Source: Acanthosoma haemorrhoidale (taxonomy: Eukaryota; Arthropoda; Insecta; Hemiptera; Acanthosomatidae). Taken from it: a stretch of 64,000 nt of DNA. Below are positions 12,080-24,098 of this stretch, piece by piece. The DNA is taken from assembly GCA_930367205.1 (NCBI GenBank), contig OV884015.1, positions 107,882,509 through 107,946,508 on the forward strand, read 5' to 3'. The notes below the pieces were generated by a model, which did not search any database, had not been told where the DNA came from, and worked only from the letters and a program-made list of their open reading frames with translations. Position 1 is the stretch's first letter; each line of letters begins with the position of its first letter. A program made the position numbers and the translations under genes.

Positions 12080-12520
12080 TGTTACGAATGAATTGAAGAA
12101 GCGATACCGCGCTGTAATCTTCAAAACATTATTACTTCCTGCACTGCATTACTCAATATGTAGGCTAGATAAGATTCATTTGAAAAGCGAATATAGTGAA
12201 CACTAAAACCAATAATTTGATTCCTACTGATTTTGACTGTCAAAGTTTTTTTTTTTAATAGAAATAAATAAAATCAGAGATTTGAAGTAAGTTTGTTTTA
12301 AGTCTATAATAAATAAGGTGAGCCTCGTCAATTTTAATAAATTGAGTCCATTAATGTATAATGTAATTCATTATACTTTTGTACAATGCAGATCACAATT
12401 AGTAGAAAACATGATTTGTATAAAATGTAATATAATAGAGCAATTGTAAATAGATTCGTTTGTATAATCTACATTTTGTACCATATATTAATTTTGTAAC
12501 TAGGGGATATGAAACAAAAA
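12080..12520 (+). mobile_element. LINE fragment, RT thumb remnant and 3' tail
   Basis: At 12086-12200 the plus strand reads NELKKRYRAVIFKTLLLPAL and HYSICRLDK, which resembles the RT thumb segment LKLLIYKSILRPTLLYGAPL of the LINE at 31.8 kb. At 12316-12333 the tail hairpin follows (AGGTGAGCCTCGTCA...). The rest, to about 12520, is the same 3' tail as at 2040-2296 and 7030-7258 in the opposite orientation. The tail assignment is firmer than the coding part. Confidence 0.55.
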
Positions 12521-12990
12521 AATAAGAGATATTCTGTAGTATTGAATTTTGTGGACTGAAGTTAATTCAATTAAATTCAAATTACTGTGTTTCATTTTGA
12601 TATAAATTTGTTTTTAAAAAATTGTTGCGTGGGATTTCCCTTTTGAGGTAATCCCTTGTATATAGTGGTTGTGTGTCATTATCTTTTTATTTTACTACTT
12701 TTAAGTTTACTTGGAACGTTCATATCAGCAAATATCAGAATTCGAATTTTCTTTTTTTGGTTATTACATATTTATTTTATCGTCAGGTTCGTTGAATTTC
12801 AATAAATCGAAAATTTTGCCATCAGGAAATTTGTTCTTTCAATTCAGAATCTATATTTTGTATCATATATTAATTTTGTAACTAAGAGATATTCTGTTGT
12901 AATCAATTTTGTTGACGAAAGTTATCAAATTGATATTACTGTGTTTCATTTTCATATAAATTTCTTTTTAAAAAATTGTTGCGTGGGAAT
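12469..12990. repeat. Direct repeat pair, offset 380 bp
   Basis: 12469-12630 and 12849-12990 share CATATATTAATTTTGTAACTA, AGAGATATTCTGT and TAAAAAATTGTTGCGTGGGA in the same order. The first copy starts inside the LINE tail and runs past it, so the duplication post-dates the LINE insertion. Confidence 0.8.
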
Positions 12991-14261
12991 GGAATGCATG
13001 GATTAATTAATTAATATTGTCTTGTCTAATTCAGCAGCTTACTTTAAACCTCAATAGTGAGTTACTTTTTCATGAATTTACTTTCCTGAAAATTTTATCA
13101 AATCGGAAAATCGTCTTTTCAAAATCAAAGTCGACTAAATAACAAGCATCATTTTTAATATTCGAATGACTCTACATACAATACACAACGCTTTATATAC
13201 CTTCTGTATTTGTTTTTACGTTGGTCAGTGTGTGAACTAACCATTCTCATTCGTCTAACATTCTCAACATGTATAAAAACAATTTTTCTTTAGAAATCGT
13301 GATGAGAGAAGACATTTCCTACCAATATAGTCTTGGGGTTTTTGTACAGACAATGCATTTTGAGTTTTACAAGGAACTTCGATCATATACTGGAGAATAT
13401 GGTAAATCCAAAGAGTCACTCACCCTGAGGAAAAGAGATCTAATTTAACTTTCTCAAATTGATTTGGTCAAAAAAGGTGAGGATAAAAATATTCTCACCA
13501 CAAACCGTTATTTATTAAAAGGAAAATGGTGGTATCTTCTTGGTATAGATTTACAGAATAAAAAAAAGTAATAAGGTGTAGGTCAAAATAACTATTTATT
13601 TACCAAGCTCTGTTTTGGCTGATTTTCGACCATTTCCATTCACATATGAATCATCGCTTGTACTGAATGCGTTTGTACTACGGGTGCAAGAGACTCATTT
13701 AGGTTGTTCCAGGAAACTTAGAGCATACAATACAATACGCTTGTAAAATAGTTGTGGGTTCGAAGACCTTATTGTAACCAAACCGTTCAACGTTACAAGT
13801 AGCCTCCATTTTCAAAAATTTCTCAGCGTACCAAGAATAATATATTCCCTTCAAATCAGCTTAAGCCAAGACTGGATTGATTGGTCACAAATGTGATAGA
13901 TGCCACTTGACCAGGAGTTTGTCTGACACATTGAACTGTGAATGACTAGCTTGAGTACCATGCATGTACAGTCGTGCATTAACATGTGACCTGCGAAATG
14001 GTGGCATGGTGAATGTCACACGAATTAGAATCTTGACTAAAGCGAGTGGCTTTAATCTATGTTTATGGAAAATATGTATTCATTATGAAACATTTAACTA
14101 ATAAAGAATCAAGTGAAGTAACATGACTGCTGTAAAAAAATTTCTTATTTTTGTTATCGATAGTACTAAATTTCTAATATTTGGATTCTGGAGGTGAATC
14201 AGATCAAAAAGAGTTAGTTAACAGGTTTCGTAGATATAATGTCTGTCACCCATGATTTATT
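12991..14261. other. Non-coding flank of the 69-bp satellite
   Basis: No recognised gene. A 59-codon frame (13269-13448, plus strand, MYKNNFSLEIVMREDISY...) has a plausible composition but no known motif. Confidence 0.45.
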
Positions 14262-17200
14262 ATTTTCGAGCAAGAGCGTTATGCCACATCTACTAAATGT
14301 GACGGTGAACCAGAAGATGTGTGTTTTATCATCGAATATCACATACGTTATGCCACATCTACTAAATGTGATGGTGAACCAGAAGATGTGTGTTTTATCA
14401 TCGAATATCACATACGTTATGCCACATCTACTAAATGTGACGGTGAACCAGAAGATGTGTGTTTTATCATCGAATATCACATACGTTATGCCACATATAC
14501 TAAATGTGACGGTGAACCAGAAGATGTGTGTTTTATCATCGAATATCACATACGTTATGCCACATCTACTAAATGTGACGGTGAACCAGAAGATGTGTGT
14601 TTTATCATCGAATATCACATACGTTATGCCACATATACTAAATGTGACGGTGAACCAGAAGATGTGTGTTTTATCATCGAATATCACATACGTTATGCCA
14701 CATCTACTAAATGTGACGGTGAACCAGAAGATGTGTGTTTTATCATCGAATATCACATACGTTATGCCACATCTACTAAATGTGACGGTGAACCAGAAGA
14801 TGTGTGTTTTATCATCGAATATCACATACGTTATGCCACATCTACTAAATGTGACGGTGAACCAGAAGATGTGTGTTTTATCATCGAATATCACATACGT
14901 TATGCCACATCTACTAAATGTGACGGTGAACCAGAAGATGTGTGTTTTATCATCGAATATCACATACGTTATGCCACATCTACTAAATGTGACGGTGAAC
15001 CAGAAAATGTGTGTTTTATCATCGAATATCACATACGTTATGCCACATCTACTAAATATGACGGTGAACCAGAAGATGTGTGTTTTATCATCGAATATCA
15101 CATACGTTATGCCACATATACTAAATGTGACGGTGAACCAGAAGATGTGTGTTTTATCATCGAATATCACATACGTTATGCCACATATACTAAATGTGAC
15201 GGTGAACCAGAAGATGTGTGTTTTATCATCGAATATCACATACGTTATGCCACATCTACTAAATGTGACGGTGAACCAGAAGATGTGTGTTTTATCATCG
15301 AATATCACATACGTTATACCACATCTACTAAATGTGATGGTGAACCAGAAGATGTGTGTTTTATCATCGAATATCACATACGTTATGCCACATCTACTAA
15401 ATGTGATGGTGAACCAGAAGATGTGTGTTTTATCATCGAATATCACATACGTTATGCCACATCTACTAAATGTGACGGTGAACCAGAAGATGTGTGTTTT
15501 ATCATCGAATATCACATACGTTATGCCACATCTACTAAATGTGACGGTGAACCAGAAGATGTGTGTTTTATCATCGAATATCACATACGTTATGCCACAT
15601 CTACTAAATGTGACGGTGAACCAGAAAATGTGTGTTTTATCATCGAATATCACATACGTTATGCCACATCTACTAAATATGACGGTGAACCAGAAGATGT
15701 GTGTTTTATCATCGAATATCACATACGTTATGCCACATATACTAAATGTGACGGTGAACCAGAAGATGTGTGTTTTATCATCGAATATCACATACGTTAT
15801 GCCACATATACTAAATGTGACGGTGAACCAGAAGATGTGTGTTTTATCATCGAATATCACATACGTTATGCCACATCTACTAAATGTGACGGTGAACCAG
15901 AAGATGTGTGTTTTATCATCGAATATCACATACGTTATGCCACATCTACTAAATGTGACGGTGAACCAGAAGATGTGTGTTTTATCATCGAATATCACAT
16001 ACGTTATGCCACATCTACTAAATGTGACGGTGAACCAGAAGATGTGTGTTTTATCATCGAATATCACATACGTTATGCCACATCTACTAAATGTGACGGT
16101 GAACCAGAAGATGTGTGTTTTATCATCGAATATCACATACGTTATGCCACATCTACTAAATGTGACGGTGAACCAGAAGATGTGTGTTTTATCATCGAAT
16201 ATCACATACGTTATGCCACATCTACTAAATGTGACGGTGAACCAGAAGATGTGTGTTTTATCATCGAATATAACATACGTTATGCCACATCTACTAAATG
16301 TGACGGTGAACCAGAAGATGTGTGTTTTATCATCGAATATCACATACGTTATGCCACATATACTAAATGTGACGGTGAACCAGAAGATGTGTGTTTTATC
16401 ATCGAATATCACATACGTTATGCCACATATACTAAATGTGACGGTGAACCAGAAGATGTGTGTTTTATCATCGAATATCACATACGTTATGCCACATATA
16501 CTAAATGTGATGGTGAACCAGAAGATGTGTGTTTTATCATCGAATATCACATACGTTATGCCACATATACTAAATGTGATGGTGAACCAGAAGATGTGTG
16601 TTTTATCATCGAATATCACATACGTTATGCCACATATGCTAAATGTGACGGTGAACCAGAAGATGTGTGTTTTATCATCGAATATCACATACGTTATGCC
16701 ACATCTACTAAATGTGACGGTGAACCAGAAGATGTGTGTTTTATCATCGAATATCACATACGTTATGCCACATCTACTAAATGTGACGGTGAACCAGAAA
16801 ATGTGTGTTTTATCATCGAATATCACATACGTTATGCCACATCTACTAAATGTGACGGTGAACCAGAAGATGTGTGTTTTATCATCGAATATCACATACG
16901 TTATGCCACATCTACTAAATGTGACGGTGAACCAGAAGATGTGTGTTTTATCATCGAATATCACATACGTTATGCCACATCTACTAAATGTGACGGTGAA
17001 CCAGAAGATGTGTGTTTTATCATCGAATATCACATACGTTATGCCACATCTACTAAATGTGACGGTGAACCAGAAGATGTGTGTTTTATCATCGAATATC
17101 ACATACGTTATGCCACATCTACTAAATGTGACGGTGAACCAGAAGATGTGTGTTTTATCATCGAATATCACATACGTTATGCCACATCTACTAAATATGA

Positions 17201-20200
17201 CGGTGAACCAGAAGATGTGTGTTTTATCATCGAATATCACATACGTTATGCCACATCTACTAAATGTGACGGTGAACCAGAAGATGTGTGTTTTATCATC
17301 GAATATCACATACGTTATGCCACATCTACTAAATGTGACGGTGAACCAGAAGATGTGTGTTTTATCATCGAATATCACATACGTTATGCCACATCTACTA
17401 AATGTGACGGTGAACCAGAAGATGTGTGTTTTATCATCGAATATCACATACGTTATGCCACATCTACTAAATGTGACGGTGAACCAGAAGATGTGTGTTT
17501 TATCATCGAATATCACATACGTTATGCCACATCTACTAAATGTGACGGTGAACCAGAAGATGTGTGTTTTATCATCGAATATCACATACGTTATGCCACA
17601 TCTACTAAATGTGACGGTGAACCAGAAGATGTGTGTTTTATCATCGAATATCACATACGTTATGCCACATCTACTAAATGTGACGGTGAACCAGAAGATG
17701 TGTGTTTTATCATCGAATATCACATACGTTATGCCACATCTACTAAATGTGACGGTGAACCAGAAGATGTGTGTTTTATCATCGAATATCACATACGTTA
17801 TGCCACATCTACTAAATATGATGGTGAACCAGAAGATGTGTGTTTTATCATCGAATATCACATACGTTATGCCACATCTACTAAATGTGACGGTGAACCA
17901 GAAGATGTGTGTTTTATCATCGAATATCACATACGTTATGCCACATCTACTAAATGTGACGGTGAACCAGAAGATGTGTGTTTTATCATCGAATATCACA
18001 TACGTTATGCCACATCTACTAAATGTGACGGTGAACCAGAAGATGTGTGTTTTATCATCGAATATCACATACGTTATGCCACATCTACTAAATGTGACGG
18101 TGAACCAGAAGATGTGTGTTTTATCATCGAATATCACATACGTTATGCCACATCTACTAAATGTGACGGTGAACCAGAAGATGTGTGTTTTATCATCGAA
18201 TATCACATACGTTATGCCACATCTACTAAATGTGACGGTGAACCAGAAGATGTGTGTTTTATCATCGAATATCACATACGTTATGCCACATCTACTAAAT
18301 GTGACGGTGAACCAGAAGATGTGTGTTTTATCATCGAATATCACATACGTTATGCCACATCTACTAAATGTGACGGTGAACCAGAAGATGTGTGTTTTAT
18401 CATCGAATATCACATACGTTATGCCACATCTACTAAATATGATGGTGAACCAGAAGATGTGTGTTTTATCATCGAATATCACATACGTTATGCCACATAT
18501 ACTAAATGTGACGGTGAACCAGAAGATGTGTGTTTTATCATCGGATATCACATACGTTATGCCACATCTACTAAATGTGACGGTGAACCAGAAGATGTGT
18601 GTTTTATCATCGAATATCACATACGTTATGCCACATCTACTAAATGTGACGGTGAACCAGAAGATGTGTGTTTTATCATCGGATATCACATACGTTATGC
18701 CACATCTACTAAATGTGACGGTGAACCAGAAGATGTGTGTTTTATCATCGGATATCACATACGTTATGCCACATCTACTAAATGTGACGGTGAACCAGAA
18801 GATGTGTGTTTTATCATCGAATATCACATACGTTATGCCACATATACTAAATGTGACGGTGAACCAGAAGATGTGTGTTTTATCATCGAATATCACATAC
18901 GTTATGCCACATATACTAAATGTGACGGTGAACCAGAAGATGTGTGTTTTATCATCGAATATCACATACGTTATGCCACATATACTAAATGTGACGGTGA
19001 ACCAGAAGATGTGTGTTTTATCATCGAATATCACATACGTTATGCCACATCTACTAAATGTGATGGTGAACCAGAAGATGTGTGTTTTATCATCGAATAT
19101 CACATACGTTATGCCACATCTACTAAATGTGACGGTGAACCAGAAGATGTGTGTTTTATCATCGAATATCACATACGTTATGCCACATCTACTAAATGTG
19201 ACGGTGAACCAGAAGATGTGTGTTTTATCATCGAATATCACATACGTTATGCCACATCTACTAAATGTGACGGTGAACCAGAAGATGTGTGTTTTATCAT
19301 CGAATATCACATACGTTATGCCACATCTACTAAATGTGACGGTGAACCAGAAGATGTGTGTTTTATCATCGAATATCACATACGTTATGCCACATATACT
19401 AAATGTGACGGTGAACCAGAAGATGTGTGTTTTATCATCGAATATCACATACGTTATGCCACATATACTAAATGTGATGGTGAACCAGAAGATGTGTGTT
19501 TTATCATCGAATATCACATACGTTATGCCACATATACTAAATGTGATGGTGAACCAGAAGATGTGTGTTTTATCATCGAATATCACATACGTTATGCCAC
19601 ATATGCTAAATGTGACGGTGAACCAGAAGATGTGTGTTTTATCATCGAATATCACATACGTTATGCCACATCTACTAAATGTGACGGTGAACCAGAAGAT
19701 GTGTGTTTTATCATCGAATATCACATACGTTATGCCACATCTACTAAATGTGACGGTGAACCAGAAGATGTGTGTTTTATCATCGAATATCACATACGTT
19801 ATGCCACATCTACTAAATGTGACGGTGAACCAGAAGATGTGTGTTTTATCATCGAATATCACATACGTTATGCCACATCTACTAAATGTGACGGTGAACC
19901 AGAAGATGTGTGTTTTATCATCGAATATCACATACGTTATGCCACATCTACTAAATGTGACGGTGAACCAGAAGATGTGTGTTTTATCATCGAATATCAC
20001 ATACGTTATGCCACATCTACTAAATGTGACGGTGAACCAGAAGATGTGTGTTTTATCATCGAATATCACATACGTTATGCCACATCTACTAAATGTGACG
20101 GTGAACCAGAAGATGTGTGTTTTATCATCGAATATCACATACGTTATGCCACATCTACTAAATGTGACGGTGAACCAGAAGATGTGTGTTTTATCATCGA

Positions 20201-23200
20201 ATATCACATACGTTATGCCACATCTACTAAATATGACGGTGAACCAGAAGATGTGTGTTTTATCATCGAATATCACATACGTTATGCCACATCTACTAAA
20301 TGTGACGGTGAACCAGAAGATGTGTGTTTTATCATCGAATATCACATACGTTATGCCACATCTACTAAATGTGACGGTGAACCAGAAGATGTGTGTTTTA
20401 TCATCGAATATCACATACGTTATGCCACATATACTAAATGTGACGGTGAACCAGAAGATGTGTGTTTTATCATCGAATATCACATACGTTATGCCACATC
20501 TACTAAATGTGACGGTGAACCAGAAGATGTGTGTTTTATCATCGAATATCACATACGTTATGCCACATCTACTAAATGTGACGGTGAACCAGAAGATGTG
20601 TGTTTTATCATCGAATATCACATACGTTATGCCACATCTACTAAATGTGACGGTGAACCAGAAGATGTGTGTTTTATCATCGAATATCACATACGTTATG
20701 CCACATCTACTAAATGTGACGGTGAACCAGAAGATGTGTGTTTTATCATCGAATATCACATACGTTATGCCACATCTACTAAATGTGACGGTGAACCAGA
20801 AAATGTGTGTTTTATCATCGAATATCACATACGTTATGCCACATCTACTAAATATGACGGTGAACCAGAAGATGTGTGTTTTATCATCGAATATCACATA
20901 CGTTATGCCACATATACTAAATGTGACGGTGAACCAGAAGATGTGTGTTTTATCATCGAATATCACATACGTTATGCCACATCTACTAAATGTGACGGTG
21001 AACCAGAAGATGTGTGTTTTATCATCGAATATCACATACGTTATGCCACATATACTAAATGTGACGGTGAACCAGAAGATGTGTGTTTTATCATCGAATA
21101 TCACATACGTTATGCCACATCTACTAAATGTGACGGTGAACCAGAAGATGTGTGTTTTATCATCGAATATCACATACGTTATGCCACATCTACTAAATGT
21201 GACGGTGAACCAGAAGATGTGTGTTTTATCATCGAATATCACATACGTTATGCCACATCTACTAAATGTGATGGTGAACCAGAAGATGTGTGTTTTATCA
21301 TCGAATATCACATACGTTATGCCACATCTACTAAATGTGACGGTGAACCAGAAGATGTGTGTTTTATCATCGAATATCACATACGTTATGCCACATCTAC
21401 TAAATGTGATGGTGAACCAGAAGATGTGTGTTTTATCATCGAATATCACATACGTTATGCCACATCTACTAAATGTGATGGTGAACCAGAAGATGTGTGT
21501 TTTATCATCGAATATCACATACGTTATGCCACATCTACTAAATGTGACGGTGAACCAGAAGATGTGTGTTTTATCATCGAATATCACATACGTTATGCCA
21601 CATCTACTAAATGTGACGGTGAACCAGAAGATGTGTTATTTATAATCGAATATCACATACGTTATGCCACATATACTAAATGTGATGGTGAACCAGAAGA
21701 TGTGTGTTTTATCATCGAATATCACATACGTTATGCCACGTCTACTAAATGTGACGGTGAACCAGAAGATGTGTGTTTTATAATCGAATATCACATACGT
21801 TATGCCACATATACTAAATGTGATGGTGAACCAGAAGATGTGTGTTTTATCATCGAATATCACATACGTTATGCCACGTCTACTAAATGTGACGGTGAAC
21901 CAGAAGATGTGTGTTTTATCATCGAATATCACATACGTTATGCCACATATACTAAATGTGATGGTGAACCAGAAGATGTGTGTTTTATCATCTAATATCA
22001 CATACGGTCTGCCACGTCTACTAAATGTGACTGTGAACCAGAAGATGTGTGTTTTATCATCGAATATCACATACGTTATGCCACATATACTAAATGTGAT
22101 GGTGAACCAGAAGATGTGTGTTTTATCATCTAATATCACATACGGTCTGCCACATCTACTAAATGTGACGGTGAACCAGAAGATGTGTGTTTTATCATCG
22201 AATATCACATACGTTATGCCACATCTACTAAATATGACGGTGAACCAGAAGATGTGTGTTTTATCATCGAATATCACATACGTTATGCCACATCTACTAA
22301 ATGTGACGGTGAACCAGAAGATGCGTGTTTTATCATCGAATATCACATACGTTATGCCACATCTACTAAATATGATGGTGAACCAGAAGATGTGTGTTTT
22401 ATCATCGAATATCACATACGTTATGCCACATCTACTAAATGTGACGGTGAACCAGAAGATGTGTGTTTTATCATCGAATATCACATACGTTACGCCACAT
22501 CTACTAAATGTGATGGTGAACCAGAAGATGTGTGTTTTATCATCGAATATCACATACGTTATACCACATCTACTAAATGTGATGGTGAACCAGAAGATGT
22601 GTGTTTTATCATCGAATATCACATACGTTATGCCACATCTACTAAATGTGACGGTGAACCAGAAGATGTGTGTTTTATCATCGAATATCACATACGTTAT
22701 ACCACATCTACTAAATGTGATGGTGAACCAGAAGATGTGTGTTTTATCATCGAATATCACATACGTTATGCCACATCTACTAAATGTGATGGTGAACCAG
22801 AAGATGTGTGTTTTATCATCGAATATCACATACGTTATGCCACATCTACTAAATATGATGGTGAACCAGAAGATGTGTGTTTTATCATCGAATATCACAT
22901 ACGTTATGCCACATCTACTAAATGTGACGGTGAACCAGAAGATGTGTGTTTTATCATCGAATATCACATACGTTACGCCACATCTACTAAATGTGATGGT
23001 GAACCAGAAGATGTGTGTTTTATCATCGAATATCACATACGTTATACCACATCTACTAAATGTGATGGTGAACCAGAAGATGTGTGTTTTATCATCGAAT
23101 ATCACATACGTTATGCCACATCTACTAAATGTGATGGTGAACCAGAAGATGTGTGTTTTATCATCGAATATCACATACGTTATGCCACATCTACTAAATG

Positions 23201-23532
23201 TGACGGTGAACCAGAAGATGTGTGTTTTATCATCGAATATCACATACGTTATGCCACATCTACTAAATGTGACGGTGAACCAGAAGATGTGTGTTTTATC
23301 ATCGAATATCACATACGTTACGCCACATCTACTAAATGTGATGGTGAACCAGAAGATGTGTGTTTTATCATCGAATATCACATACGTTATACCACATCTA
23401 CTAAATGTGATGGTGAACCAGAAGATGTGTGTTTTATCATCGAATATCACATACGTTATGCCACCACATCTACTAAATGTGATGGTGAACCAGAAGATGT
23501 GTGTTTTATCATCGAATATCACATACGTTATA
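14262..23532. repeat. 69-bp satellite array, about 134 copies
   Basis: A head-to-tail array of a 69-bp monomer, which can be phased as CCACATCTACTAAATGTGAC, GGTGAACCAGAAGATGTGTG, TTTTATCATCGAATATCACA, TACGTTATG. Most copies differ by zero to three substitutions, at a few recurrent sites: CATCTAC/CATATAC, GACGG/GATGG, AAATGTG/AAATATG, GAAGATG/GAAAATG, GAATATC/GGATATC. The last kilobase or so is more diverged (ACGTCTAC, GGTCTGCC, a TAATATC stop-creating change, one 3-bp insertion near 23461). Because 69 is 3 x 23, two plus frames and one minus frame stay open for more than 2,400 codons each. These are shadows of the repeat and I do not call a gene. Each monomer carries a short dyad, CACAT-CTACTAA-ATGTG. 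Confidence 0.98.
21650..22200. repeat. Dimeric (138-bp) sub-block of the satellite
   Basis: Here monomers alternate between an ACATATAC...GATGG type and an ACGTCTAC...GACGG type from about 21669 to 22083, giving a 138-bp period. Two of the dimers also share TAATATCACATACGGTCTGCC, near 21991 and 22132. Elsewhere the array uses longer higher-order periods. Confidence 0.85.
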
Positions 23533-23919
23533 TTACTTATAAGACCCAACGTGTCGAGAAATTTAAAATTGTTTATAAAGAAATATAAAATCAGCTGTTA
23601 GCTTAAGTATTTGTCCGTCACGGGGCATTTGAAACGGTTTTCGAGAATGATTAGCGAATTAACGATTTATTAGTCCCACGAATTTGAGTTTGTGGTGGTA
23701 TTGTGCCTTATAGTTCAGATAGGCACTTAAGAGAGACTTCTGGAGAGATACCCCGATCCGTACGAATCAAGTATATCTCGTCCAAAAAAAAAGAGATTCC
23801 TCTCACTTCAAAACAAGAACAGATAATTATTTATGAAGCAGCTGCTATATATATTAACGAGAATGAACTTTTTTTTTTTTCCATCTTACCTCCTATTACA
23901 CTAATACATAGATTATAAG
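23533..23919. other. Spacer between satellite and candidate exon
   Basis: Unique sequence. It ends in a pyrimidine-rich tract (about 23869-23896, including a T run of about 13) followed by AG dinucleotides at 23911, 23919 and 23958. This is suitable context for a splice acceptor of the exon that follows. Confidence 0.45.
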
Positions 23920-24098
23920 TGTTTCTTGACGATGACAATCGCTGCTTTAACGCCATAGGCAGCTGCGACGGGCTGGGAGGCCTCAATCCCACTTTCTACA
24001 GGAACCCCGGAGAATTGGAAGACCACCACTACCCGGAAGGGCACCTGGGCCGCCTCTGGTTCTACCTCCGCTACGAAGCAGGATGCGAGAACCTAAAA
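23920..24098 (+). CDS. Candidate exon: synaptotagmin-like linker and start of C2 domain
   Basis: A GC-rich open frame inside AT-rich DNA reads FLDDDNRCFNAIGSCDGLGG, then LNPTFYRNPGELEDHHYPEG, then HLGRLWFYLRYEAGCENLK. Synaptotagmin-type proteins have a '(G).(I/L).P.LY+' linker followed by 'GRL.F.L.Y......L.V', the first beta strands of the C2A domain that binds Ca2+ and phospholipid in membrane trafficking. The match is in order and spacing. The frame enters after AG at 23918-23919 or 23957-23958 and would exit phase 0 at a weak AAA|GTGTAC donor at 24098. An in-frame TAA lies just upstream (23916-23918). No further exons of this gene were found in the window, so the assignment rests on this segment alone. 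It could be another C2-domain protein. Confidence 0.55.

Noticed and set aside
14214..21995. Giant overlapping proteins of about 2,450-2,560 residues made of 23-residue repeats
   Set aside because: They exist in two plus frames and one minus frame at once, because the 69-bp unit is a multiple of three and lacks stops. There is no domain, no signal peptide and no independent sign of coding.
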